Shown: piece after piece, positions 7,893-16,695 of the stretch
Numbering within the stretch: position 1 is the first letter of the stretch
How the letters are laid out: every line of letters starts with the position of its first letter
Position numbers and translations under genes: made by a program
Source: a virus
IMG/VR virus record: IMGVR_UViG_3300007229_000030
Span: 1 to 33,989 of that record
Length of the DNA stretch: 33,989 bases
Reading direction: 5' to 3' (one strand)
The notes under the pieces: model-generated
Databases searched by the model: none
Seen by the model: the letters and a program-made list of their open reading frames with translations, nothing else
What the model was told of the DNA's origin: nothing

Positions 7893-9044
7893 TTAGTGAT
7901 CTTTTTTTGACTCAATAGAAGCAATTTTGTTTTTGGGACACTTTTGGGACACTTTCTGAATTTGAGGGGCTATTCCTTCAAATCTTAAAGGATCTTGTTC
8001 TGAGCAATATTCGTCAATAAATTCTGAATACGTAGCTAAAAACATCTGCAATGAGTGTCCTAGCTGTTTTGCTGCTTCTGCAGGAGCAATTCCAATAGAT
8101 AATAGCTCTGCTGCTCGTGTATGGCGGCACGTATACGGTATCCGATACGCAGTATCGGTAACCGTATGCGCACGCTTCCAAGCTTTATTGAAATTATCAG
8201 CATCACAGTAAAAACTATCAAACTTGTTTAAAAAGATATAACTGTTTTTAAAACGAGTAGGGTGCTCATTCAATAGTTCTTGTACCCAGGTAGGCACAGC
8301 AACTTTACGAGATACGTAAGTTTTAGTTGAATACTTGATTCGACGCCGTGTAATGGTCTTGCTGACGTGCAATTGCTTACCGTTGTAATCTTTCCACTGC
8401 AGTGCTAAAACCTCACCAGCAGGTCTAAGGCCACAACCAAGAAGTATTGCAAAGTAAACTAAATGCTCATCTTTAAGTGCAGACAACAAACGACTACGTT
8501 CTTCGGGTAAATAGCGATCTACAGGGGTTTTTTGGTCTTTATCGCTTTTTTTGAGATGAAAATCAGCAGGGTTTGGCTTGATACCTAAATGATTAAATAT
8601 CCCACGTAATGGAATCAAAGCATTCTTTTTTCGTTTGCGAGACACTTTACGTCCAGCAACTTGACGCGCATCTAGTACTTTTTTAATTTCTTTTGTTGTG
8701 ATCTCTTCAGCTAAATGATTGCCAAATGCGGGCATCCACCAACTGTTGATGCTGCTTTCGTAATCTAAGTGACTAGAGTAAGAACCGCCTAAATCATCAA
8801 GGTACTCTTGCGCAGCAATATGAAACAAATGTACTTGAGTAATTTCTTCTTGATTTAAAGCAATGCCAAATTTAAGGCGGTGTTTAACTTCGTCTCTTAG
8901 CTTAATCGCTTTGGCGATACCACTCTTGGTGTTAATGTTGACATTGAGCGTTTGGTTGAAGACAAGTTTACCGTTTTTGCGGATTCTAACTCGCGGTTTT
9001 CCACGATGTTCGTCGATGCATATGGGCCACCTTCGCTCCACCAT
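7893..9044 (-). CDS. int: tyrosine-family site-specific integrase
   Basis: A 383-residue tyrosine recombinase. An N-terminal arm-binding region (about 1-65) is followed by a SAM-like core-binding domain (about 70-165) and the catalytic domain. Catalytic residues are R207 (GCGLRPAGEVLAL), K241 (STKTYVSRKV), Y304 and R307 (PYTCRHTRAA, where Tyr replaces the usual first His, as in several lambda-like integrases), H330 (QLGHSL) and the nucleophile Y339 (LATYSEF). The start at 9044 has an AAGGAG site nine bases upstream, inside the excisionase-like gene. The 3' end encodes the P'-arm repeats and the attP core follows. It would recombine attP with the 3' end of host tRNA-Asp. Confidence 0.95.
   Translation of the reverse strand: MVERRWPICIDEHRGKPRVRIRKNGKLVFNQTLNVNINTKSGIAKAIKLRDEVKHRLKFGIALNQEEITQVHLFHIAAQEYLDDLGGSYSSHLDYESSINSWWMPAFGNHLAEEITTKEIKKVLDARQVAGRKVSRKRKKNALIPLRGIFNHLGIKPNPADFHLKKSDKDQKTPVDRYLPEERSRLLSALKDEHLVYFAILLGCGLRPAGEVLALQWKDYNGKQLHVSKTITRRRIKYSTKTYVSRKVAVPTWVQELLNEHPTRFKNSYIFLNKFDSFYCDADNFNKAWKRAHTVTDTAYRIPYTCRHTRAAELLSIGIAPAEAAKQLGHSLQMFLATYSEFIDEYCSEQDPLRFEGIAPQIQKVSQKCPKNKIASIESKKDH
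7930..7955. repeat. P'-arm direct repeats of the attachment site (two copies), inside int
   Basis: Two perfect direct copies of TTTTGGGACACTTT at 7931-7944 and 7942-7955, offset by 11 bases and overlapping slightly, in the same orientation as the left-arm copies. They lie within the last codons of int and begin 62 bases right of the tRNA-like core. A 15-base string starting with one extra T is identical at 7728-7742 and 7930-7944. Confidence 0.75.
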
Positions 9045-9208
9045 TGATCCATGCTCCTTATGTTGACTGAGCTGCCATTAGACCCTGAAACATAATGTTT
9101 TCCTAGTGTTATAGGGTGTGAACCATGGCGTTTCCAGTACTCAAATTGATTTTTAGTGTAACCACCGTCAATAAGGTATTTAGCTAAATTGATCCATTCT
9201 TGTTGCAT
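8897..9208 (-). CDS. excisionase-like recombination directionality factor
   Basis: A 103-residue protein. The first 60 residues fit small phage excisionases of the DUF1233 kind: a Trp near the N-terminus (EWINLAKYLIDGGYTKNQF), a winged-helix recognition segment (EYWKRHGSHPITLGKHYVSG), and a terminal helix with a buried Trp pair (IRSMDQWWSEGG). Such proteins bend attachment-site DNA and direct integrase towards excision. An AAGGAG site precedes the ATG. The last 49 codons overlap the start of int by 148 bases in another frame; that tail is low in recognisable structure, so the functional part is probably residues 1-65. The gene order xis-int agrees with lambda-like recombination modules. Confidence 0.7.
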   Translation of the reverse strand: MQQEWINLAKYLIDGGYTKNQFEYWKRHGSHPITLGKHYVSGSNGSSVNIRSMDQWWSEGGPYASTNIVENRELESAKTVNLSSTKRSMSTLTPRVVSPKRLS

Positions 9209-9228
9209 AATAACTCCTTAATATTCAA

Positions 9229-9456
9229 TTAGTTAACGTTTTTTTGTAGTCTAGGATCTTTGTTTGCAAGATTTGTAATAACTTCAAAAACGGCTTTACC
9301 GTCTTCAAATTTAAATTTTGCCCAAGCATTGGCTAAACAGTACTGCTCAATCTGTTTTTGATTCCAATCTCGAAAATTAAGCGGTAATGGATATTCTAAA
9401 TAAATGCCTGATGCCCACACGTAAGAGTGTGCATCTTGAGTAATAGGAGAAGTCAT
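9229..9456 (-). CDS. hypothetical protein, 75 aa, first gene of the int operon
   Basis: A short soluble protein that I do not recognise. It contains many aromatic residues (YVWASGIYLEYPLPLNF), a helical segment (WNQKQIEQYCLANAWAKF) and a basic C-terminus. The start is set at 9456, where GAGGG precedes the ATG; the longer in-frame start at 9591 would run through the 9504-9523 hairpin and lacks a ribosome-binding site. It precedes the excisionase-like gene by 20 bases and is probably transcribed with xis and int. No motif supports a function. Confidence 0.55.
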   Translation of the reverse strand: MTSPITQDAHSYVWASGIYLEYPLPLNFRDWNQKQIEQYCLANAWAKFKFEDGKAVFEVITNLANKDPRLQKNVN

Positions 9457-9503
9457 AAAGCCCTCAAAAGTGAGTAAATAATAGTATTTGTATTTTTGCG
9501 TAG

Positions 9504-9523
9504 AAGGGGCCGGAGGCCCCAGT
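9504..9523 (+). promoter_or_regulatory. GC-rich GGA-loop hairpin in the divergent region between int operon and fibre gene (copy 2)
   Basis: GGGGCC (9506-9511), loop GGA (9512-9514), GGCCCC (9515-9520). Flanks match copy 1: both read AAGGGG, then C or A, CGGAG, then G or T, CCCCA. The differing bases pair with each other (C-G here, A-T at 3967/3973). It lies 136 bases or less from both divergent genes and 70 bases before the fibre ATG. No long T-run follows on either strand, so a terminator is less convincing here. A 3-base loop with central G in a 6-bp stem matches what I recall of N4 virion RNA polymerase promoters. A possible weak -10 (TATAAC, 9556-9561) without a clear -35 follows for the fibre gene. 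Confidence 0.45.
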
Positions 9524-9591
9524 AGAAAAGATAAGAAAAGTAATTCTGCATTAGGTATAACACTGCAAATACTTTTACTTATAGGTAGCAC

Positions 9592-12500
9592 ATGGTTTTA
9601 TATTGCGGAACAGGGTCTGGAAATACCCCTTCACCTGGAGATCCAAGTAATCCTTCACAATTAGTAGCAACGCCAGTTTTTGAAGGGATTCGTATAAGCT
9701 GGGATTTTCCTGCAGTTAATCCAGAAACTGTTGCTCATTTTATTGTATATCGGTCAACAACTAACATTTACGATGACGCTGATACTTTTAAAATTACTTC
9801 ATCAGATTCAATAACAGATTTTTTAGACGTAAGTTTACCTACAACTTATTTTTATTGGGTAGCTGTGCGTGCAGTCAATGGGTATATTGGAGAAATTCAA
9901 GGACCTGCTTGGGCTACTGCACAACCAAAAAAAGTATCTATTCTTGATGCATTAAGTGCAGATATAAATGCGTCTAAATTAGCATTAGATTTGCAAGAAT
10001 CTATTGGAAAAATAGATATTTTAGAAGACACAATTCTATTAAATGAAACAAATCGAGATACTGATGTAACTACGCTAACTAATCTTATTGCGCAAGTAAA
10101 TGAAGATACTGAATATTCAGCATCAATATGGCAAGAAGAAATTACAACAAGAGCGACTGATTACAATGCGCTTTCCCAATCTATTGTTACGCAACAAACT
10201 ACTTTAGGTGACAATACTGCTTCTATTGAAATATTGTCTGAAGTAGCTGATGGTATTAGTGGAGAGTATTACGTAAAGATTGATAATAACGGCGCTATGA
10301 CGGGATTTGGGCTATCTAGCGAAGCTGTTTATGATGTTAACGGCAATGTAACTGGCGCAGTATCTCAGTTTATTGTTGATGCTAATCGTTTTGTTATTAG
10401 AGACTCTGATACGTACAATTCAGCTACTAATCCAAATAGTGTTAATCCTTTTATAGTCGACAGCGGCATAACTTATATTAATGAAGCTGTTATTAAGTCT
10501 ATTCAATCTGTAGATTACAATAATGACCCAGGTAGTCAATTTACTGGCTGGAAGATAGATCGTTCAGGCAGCATCGAAGCAGCAGCAATAACTATTTATG
10601 CTTCTGACGGTACAACAATACTTCAAGCCGGTGATCCTTCAGACGCTATTGCTAACTCTGCACAAGCTTGGAGTGATATTGGAGGTACAGGCAAGCCAGC
10701 TAATGACGCTACACGTAATTTTTTTCGTGGCTTATACCTGACTACAGCAGATTATGTAGTTGGCGACATGGTCACTTACGAAAGCGAAGTATATATTTGT
10801 ATTTTAAATCATGTAGCTGAAGCTGCAGCTAATACAACGCCAAGTGGTGATGGCACTGCTAATACTTACTGGGATATTTTTAGTAAAAAAGGTGATCCAG
10901 GCATATCTATTAGTAGCACTGTAAGCGTTGATGGCGTAACAACTGTCACGTTTAGTGATGGCAGCACAATAGTTATTAATGACGGTACAGACGGTGCAGT
11001 AAGCAACGCAAGAAGCGTGTCTTTGTCTGCGCCAACACAAGCAATTGCTTATGATTCAGAAGGTAATACGCCATCTCCTAGTGCAAATTTTGTAGTAACG
11101 GCTACTTCAGTTAACACAGAAGGTACGGCTAAATACACGTTTAAAGTTAATGGTATTGAAGCACAAGCTAAAAGCACTTCAGCTACTTATACGTACACGC
11201 CGCCTACTACGTATGCTGCTCTACCTGACGTTATTACTGTTGAGCTGACAGAAGATAGTGATACAGAAATCTTAGACACTGACACATATACTATTTTTGG
11301 CGTTAAACCTGGCGTAACAGGAGAAACGGGGGATAACCCGTTTACTAAAACTGATTTAACTGCGCAGTACAAACCGTTTACAGCAGGCTCAGGTGCTATA
11401 GATTTTTGGAACACTAGTGAAAACACTAATGATGGCGCAGATGTAAGAGAAATAGATATTGACGCTTTTGGCGGAAAATCTGTAATTTGGAAAGCTATTA
11501 ATGGACACACTCACGGAGACACTGCACCTTTAGATTTAACAGACAATGATGCTGACGGAGGATTTAATTCTGCTAGGTTTGCTATAGATCATACTAAGCT
11601 GTATAGATATTCAATATTTATAAAACAAGATACTGATTTAGATGGCGGAAAATATTGGGGAACGCACGGATATAGCAGCTCAGCTAGTGATTGCATAATA
11701 GAAATAGCGCCAAACACTGCAACTGATGGGACAACTAATCCGTATTTTTGGACAGGAGAAACTTTACCTACAAATGATGAATGGTATTTAATTGTTGGTT
11801 ACGTTTTTCCTAGTGACACTGTAGGTACACCGCATTTAACTACAGAAATGTACCATGTAGCTAGCGGACAAAAAGTAGCTGGTGTTACCGGATTTAAAAC
11901 TTTTAAATGGTTAGACACTGCTCTTGAAAGTAACTGCAGGGCTTATCAATATTATAATGCACGTGATGTTGCAGATGAAGTTTGGTTTTGGCAACCACGT
12001 GTAGATGCAATGGTTGACGATACGCCGTCAATTCAGGACATTTTAAGAAAAGGTTTTAAAGGCGAAGTAGGTAATAGCGGACTTAACGGCGCTAGCGTTA
12101 ATATAATTTTTCAAAGAGCTGCTACTGCACCTAGTACGCCAGAAACTTCTTCATCCATACCAACTGATTGGGCAGATTCTCCATCAAATTCAGCTGGCTT
12201 TCTTTGGGCAAGCAAAGGCACAACTGCTGTAGATAGCAATGACTATGTGTGGGAAACGCCGTATCAAGTTGATGGTAGTGTTTTTGCAGAAATTACTATC
12301 TTTAAAAAAGCTGTTACTGCTAATACGCCTACTACTGGATCATATAATTTTACTAATAGTACACTTACTGCTCCTAGTGGTTGGAGTACTTCTATTCCTG
12401 CAATTTCTGCAAATAATGAAATTATTTATGCTTCAGTAGGATTATTTAGTGGCGCTAGCACAGATTCTGCGGTTACTACTACGTGGTCGTCTCCTGTTAT

Positions 12501-15500
12501 TTACGCGCAAAGAACTGATGGCACTGACGGTGCGCCAGGTGATGATGGTAATCCAGGCGATAATGCTTTAACAATTGTTTTAAGCAACGAAGTACATACA
12601 GTGCCTGCTAATGCTGCAGGCAGTGTAGATTCTAGTGATTACTTGGGATCAGGTACAATTATTCGAGTGTATGACGGCGCAGAACAATTAGATTACGATG
12701 CAGTTGGTACAACTACTGGGCATTACACTATTGTTGCTGCTGCAACAGGAATAACAATAAATGCTATAAGCCAAACAGGACCTAGAGCCGCTAGAGTCGC
12801 TGACTTTAGTGCTATGACAGCAGATGTTGCTACTGTTGAATACACAATTACTGGCAAAAATTTATCTGGCGTAGCGTTTGAGACTACAAAAACTCAAACA
12901 ATTACTAAATCAAAAGCAGGTGTTCAAGGTAATCCTGGCAGTAGCGTATCTATTGCAAACACTAGCACTAGTAACGGCGTAACAACCATAACATTTAATG
13001 ACTCTAACGGATCTATTGACATTTCTGATGGGTCTGATGGATCTAGTGCTCAAATAGCCATAGCATATGCTTCTTCTGAAAACGGTGCTAATGCATCGTT
13101 TACTGCTGCTGACAATCTTAAATTTGTAAAATACCATGAATATACGGGCACTGCGCCTTCACTAGATGATGATGATGTATTTAGTAGTGGGTTTGTAAGA
13201 TACATTGGAGAAGATGGCAGCACACCTACTAACTCAGGAGTGCAAACTTTTTTTGCTGAAAATGCAAATGGTTTTAACAAATCAATAACGTTTCTTGCTG
13301 GGCTAGAGTACGTCAATCTGTATGAATGGACAGAAACCCGTATTGCTAATAATGATGATATTCCTGATGGTTTAACTTACGTAAAATTTTCAGGCACTGA
13401 TGGAACTACTCCGCAATTAGGCGTTGATTATTTTAACGCTGTTGATCCGTCTATATTTACTTGGAGAGGTAATAACACTTGGCCTACAAACACAGATTAT
13501 GCTGGCGGAGATAAATATACTTTTACTTCAACAGAAAGTGGAAAATGTTTAATAAAAGTTTTAGCTTTTGATGCAGAAAGCGGTGCTATTGTAGGATTGA
13601 ATGGTACTCAATTGGGCACAATGCTCGGCCCTAATAATGCTACACAAATGTATTCTTTTACAGCAACTAACTTAATTGCTGGCTCTAATGAAATTAGTAT
13701 TTGGTCAAGCAATGGTGATGGCGGCGCAATTAAAGAAATACATGTATTTCATATTGCTGCTGATGGTATTAACGGCACGTCGATTAAATTGGAGTACAGT
13801 CTCAATGGGTCAAATAATTGGCACGATGAATTTGCTGTTGGAGATTTATACGTAAGATCCGGCACAAAAGCTGGAAATGCTTCAGTGTATACATATGGTG
13901 CAGCTACTAAATTTGTGCCTGAAAAAGGTGTTGAATACGATGATGGTGATGATGGAACTAACGCTTATTTACATTTAGCTTATGGAACAAGTGCTACAGG
14001 TACTAACTTTAGTCAAGATCCTGCAGGCGCTACTTACATTGGTAGTTACACTGATACCGTAATAACAGATTCTGCTAATCCATCAAATTACACTTGGGCA
14101 AAAATTAGAGGAGAAGATGGTACAGATGGTACAGGCGTAAAAGTTGTTTATGCTAGTTATTCATCCGGAACTGATAAAAGTTTTACACAAGGCACGCGAC
14201 AATTTGTTAAGTATCATGAATACACCGGCAGCGTTCCATTAATAGGCGAGATACCTGCCAGTGGCTTTGTAAGATTTATTGGAGAAGATGGATCTACGCC
14301 AACAAACTCAGGTGTAAAACCTGTTTATTCAATAGACGGAACTTCCAGTACAGAAAATTCTAACTTATCGTTTATTCCGTTTGAACATCAATATGTAACT
14401 TTTTACGAATGGACGGGCAGTGCGCCTATATCAATTAATGATCTTAATTTATCAAATTCTATATTTGTTAAATTTGAAGGAACCGATGGCGAAGATGGCG
14501 AAGATGGAGTTGATGGACTAAGAGGCGGTGGCTTAGATTTAAATTTTATTAATGCTGAAATGGATGCAACTGGAGCAGTCAATAAAATTTCAACGTCTAC
14601 ATCTTGGAACTCATCTGTTCACTCTACTAATTCTTACGAAGGTGGTTGTTATTTAACATTTAAAACATTAACTACCGATGTAGCGTATATGGTGGCTTTA
14701 AATGAAACTTCTGATGTTACTAACAGTGGGTACGCAACATTAGATTTTGCTTGGAATATTCGTTCACAAGGAAATCTATCAGCTTATGAAAGTGGTGTTT
14801 GGCAAAGTTTAGTTCCAGCTATACCTTATTACAGCGTTAACGACGTATTTTCTATTACGTATGACAACGATAAAGTACGTTATTTACATAATGGCGTAGT
14901 CATGCGTACTGTTGAAGTAGGGCCTGGAAAGAAATTTCATTTTGATTCCAGTATTGGCTATAAAAACACTACTCAGTTGTCTGCTGCAAACATTAAAGTG
15001 TTTACCGATGTACATTTTGCGCCTCAAGGTAACGTTGGCGTTGATGGCACAAGCGCATTAATTCCTAATTTGTTACCGGCTCGACTAACTGATGCCATAG
15101 CTGACGATAATTTTAATAATTATGAAATTTTATTTGGAATACTGCCGACAGATAATATTGATACGTGGGACGTAACGCTTGTTGATGGAGGTTACGGTTA
15201 TGATAGTAATGGGAATCCAATTAATTATTGGGTTCCTCCGTGGACGTCTGAATCAGCCGTTACTAATGGTGTCGATGCGCCATCAACAGATTTAAATATT
15301 AGTCCTACTGATTTTCAAGGCGGTTCAGGAGCCGTCACAGAATTTATAGTCAATTACAACAATGCTCCGGCTACAGGAACGTGGAAAGCACTAAGCGGTG
15401 CTAATAGAGGGAGTGCATCTTCTGAGGGCGGCTACCCACAAGGTGGTAGTGATCAAGGTTTTGAAGTAAGCATGACGTTTGTGCCTGGCGTTAAAAGTCG

Positions 15501-16695
15501 GTTAGTTTTTGAAAAATTACTGGATAACAGTGTTGTTCCACCAACGCCATCAGAAGCGTGGTTAATAGGCAAAAGATCTACAGGACAGAGCCAAGCTTAT
15601 TTTGGAGAGGTAGATCAATTAGACATTCTTTTTGATTCAAAAAAAGAATATTTAATTAGTTTTGATATTTGGGAAAGTAATGGTGGTTCGTCTGCTACTG
15701 AAGTGTATGGAAATAAATTTGATACACGAGGATCAAAACTTAGGCTTTTTTTGGAGGCAGGTTTAGATAGAACGGTTGATACCGCAAGTTATGCATCTGG
15801 TGCCGACACATGGGAATCTACTTCTGCTAGTAACAGTAGCGGGGTTTGGAACAGAGTAACACTAGGGCCTTATTCATGGTCTGCTGATTATCCTCGATCC
15901 ACGCGTGGGCGTATTCGAGTAATCGTGCCTAATCCGACTGTAGAAAGCTACCAAGTAGATGCTGACGGCTGGATGCAAAGAATGGCAATTAAAAATTTAA
16001 GTTTAACTGAGTTAAATATTAACGCGTCTTATGATGCCGCAGGTAATCTTTATCCTGTGGAGTATAGACCGCCTTTGGCATTAAAATTAACTGCCGCAAA
16101 CAAACAAACGTACATTAGTAATTTAAGTGTAGATACTTTACAAATTGCTAACCAAGCTGTTGTAGTACCAACTTTAGTTACTATGCCTCAAGTAACGTTA
16201 ACAAGAGGTGCATTGACTACGCCTAATTCCATTGATTATTTGTTTAATGGTGGTGGATGGTTAATGGACTTTATACTGCCTGTAACAGGAGCGCCAATAA
16301 GTTTTTTCTTGAGTCGAACTTTAACTGAAGGGGTTTCTCAAAATTTTACGGATATTAAAGGCACACAGGCTTCTGGAGGATTAAATCTAGGTATGTCTGT
16401 AAGTTACGAACATCCTGTAGCACCAACAATTAATAACTATTTAGGACAAATGCAAGGGTACGTTAATTTACATGATTATTCTCCGTACAGAATTTCTAGA
16501 GAGCATTTTGGTGAATCAACAAAACTATTTAATTTTACTCCAGATTTAAATCAATGGAAATCTTTGGAAAATGGCCACCTTTACGCAGATGAAATTAGAA
16601 TAAAAGTAGGGCTTTTTGGGACTAGCAGGCGCGTAAATGCTGGCTTTGAATTTAACATTACTTTGAATGCTTTGTGTTTGGAGACAAAAAAATAA
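9592..16695 (+). CDS. giant tail fibre / receptor-binding protein with lambda gpJ-like modules
   Basis: A 2367-residue protein. Residues about 22-112 form a fibronectin type III domain (IRISWDFPA, HFIVYRSTT, YFYWVAVRAVNG). Residues about 115-225 are helical and about 225-350 match the DUF1983/central-spike region of gpJ-type tail-tip proteins (YYVKIDNNGAMTGFGLS, VSQFIVDANRFVIRD, INEAVIKSIQS). The rest is a chain of beta-rich modules separated by collagen-like Gly-Asp stretches (DGTDG, DGEDGEDGVDG), two of them duplicated. The C-terminal 600 residues look like carbohydrate-binding or adhesin sandwiches. The N-terminal hub domains of gpJ are absent, so this is the distal half of a gpJ-like protein used as a free-standing fibre. 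TAGGTAG precedes the ATG, and the stop overlaps the next start (TAATG). Confidence 0.85.
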   Translation: MVLYCGTGSGNTPSPGDPSNPSQLVATPVFEGIRISWDFPAVNPETVAHFIVYRSTTNIYDDADTFKITSSDSITDFLDVSLPTTYFYWVAVRAVNGYIGEIQGPAWATAQPKKVSILDALSADINASKLALDLQESIGKIDILEDTILLNETNRDTDVTTLTNLIAQVNEDTEYSASIWQEEITTRATDYNALSQSIVTQQTTLGDNTASIEILSEVADGISGEYYVKIDNNGAMTGFGLSSEAVYDVNGNVTGAVSQFIVDANRFVIRDSDTYNSATNPNSVNPFIVDSGITYINEAVIKSIQSVDYNNDPGSQFTGWKIDRSGSIEAAAITIYASDGTTILQAGDPSDAIANSAQAWSDIGGTGKPANDATRNFFRGLYLTTADYVVGDMVTYESEVYICILNHVAEAAANTTPSGDGTANTYWDIFSKKGDPGISISSTVSVDGVTTVTFSDGSTIVINDGTDGAVSNARSVSLSAPTQAIAYDSEGNTPSPSANFVVTATSVNTEGTAKYTFKVNGIEAQAKSTSATYTYTPPTTYAALPDVITVELTEDSDTEILDTDTYTIFGVKPGVTGETGDNPFTKTDLTAQYKPFTAGSGAIDFWNTSENTNDGADVREIDIDAFGGKSVIWKAINGHTHGDTAPLDLTDNDADGGFNSARFAIDHTKLYRYSIFIKQDTDLDGGKYWGTHGYSSSASDCIIEIAPNTATDGTTNPYFWTGETLPTNDEWYLIVGYVFPSDTVGTPHLTTEMYHVASGQKVAGVTGFKTFKWLDTALESNCRAYQYYNARDVADEVWFWQPRVDAMVDDTPSIQDILRKGFKGEVGNSGLNGASVNIIFQRAATAPSTPETSSSIPTDWADSPSNSAGFLWASKGTTAVDSNDYVWETPYQVDGSVFAEITIFKKAVTANTPTTGSYNFTNSTLTAPSGWSTSIPAISANNEIIYASVGLFSGASTDSAVTTTWSSPVIYAQRTDGTDGAPGDDGNPGDNALTIVLSNEVHTVPANAAGSVDSSDYLGSGTIIRVYDGAEQLDYDAVGTTTGHYTIVAAATGITINAISQTGPRAARVADFSAMTADVATVEYTITGKNLSGVAFETTKTQTITKSKAGVQGNPGSSVSIANTSTSNGVTTITFNDSNGSIDISDGSDGSSAQIAIAYASSENGANASFTAADNLKFVKYHEYTGTAPSLDDDDVFSSGFVRYIGEDGSTPTNSGVQTFFAENANGFNKSITFLAGLEYVNLYEWTETRIANNDDIPDGLTYVKFSGTDGTTPQLGVDYFNAVDPSIFTWRGNNTWPTNTDYAGGDKYTFTSTESGKCLIKVLAFDAESGAIVGLNGTQLGTMLGPNNATQMYSFTATNLIAGSNEISIWSSNGDGGAIKEIHVFHIAADGINGTSIKLEYSLNGSNNWHDEFAVGDLYVRSGTKAGNASVYTYGAATKFVPEKGVEYDDGDDGTNAYLHLAYGTSATGTNFSQDPAGATYIGSYTDTVITDSANPSNYTWAKIRGEDGTDGTGVKVVYASYSSGTDKSFTQGTRQFVKYHEYTGSVPLIGEIPASGFVRFIGEDGSTPTNSGVKPVYSIDGTSSTENSNLSFIPFEHQYVTFYEWTGSAPISINDLNLSNSIFVKFEGTDGEDGEDGVDGLRGGGLDLNFINAEMDATGAVNKISTSTSWNSSVHSTNSYEGGCYLTFKTLTTDVAYMVALNETSDVTNSGYATLDFAWNIRSQGNLSAYESGVWQSLVPAIPYYSVNDVFSITYDNDKVRYLHNGVVMRTVEVGPGKKFHFDSSIGYKNTTQLSAANIKVFTDVHFAPQGNVGVDGTSALIPNLLPARLTDAIADDNFNNYEILFGILPTDNIDTWDVTLVDGGYGYDSNGNPINYWVPPWTSESAVTNGVDAPSTDLNISPTDFQGGSGAVTEFIVNYNNAPATGTWKALSGANRGSASSEGGYPQGGSDQGFEVSMTFVPGVKSRLVFEKLLDNSVVPPTPSEAWLIGKRSTGQSQAYFGEVDQLDILFDSKKEYLISFDIWESNGGSSATEVYGNKFDTRGSKLRLFLEAGLDRTVDTASYASGADTWESTSASNSSGVWNRVTLGPYSWSADYPRSTRGRIRVIVPNPTVESYQVDADGWMQRMAIKNLSLTELNINASYDAAGNLYPVEYRPPLALKLTAANKQTYISNLSVDTLQIANQAVVVPTLVTMPQVTLTRGALTTPNSIDYLFNGGGWLMDFILPVTGAPISFFLSRTLTEGVSQNFTDIKGTQASGGLNLGMSVSYEHPVAPTINNYLGQMQGYVNLHDYSPYRISREHFGESTKLFNFTPDLNQWKSLENGHLYADEIRIKVGLFGTSRRVNAGFEFNITLNALCLETKK
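13054..13404 (+). repeat. fibre module B, copy 1
   Basis: Residues 1155-1271 of the giant fibre. They share with 14137-14490 the landmarks FVKYHEYTG, SGFVR(Y/F)IGEDGSTPTNSGV, an aromatic YEWT segment and VKF(S/E)GTDG, in the same order and spacing. The nucleotide sequences have diverged more than the protein, so the duplication is old or maintained by protein-level selection. Confidence 0.8.
14137..14490 (+). repeat. fibre module B, copy 2
   Basis: Residues 1516-1633 of the giant fibre, the second copy of the module at 13054-13404. It ends at the start of the most regular collagen-like run of the protein (GEDGEDGVDG), after which the sequence family changes. Module boundaries at Gly-Asp repeats are typical places for recombination between fibre genes. 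Confidence 0.8.

Noticed and set aside
11324-11343. Inverted repeat AAACGGG / CCCGTTT inside the fibre gene
   Set aside because: A 7-bp stem with a 6-base loop within long coding sequence, with no T-run and no gene boundary; expected by chance or codon context.
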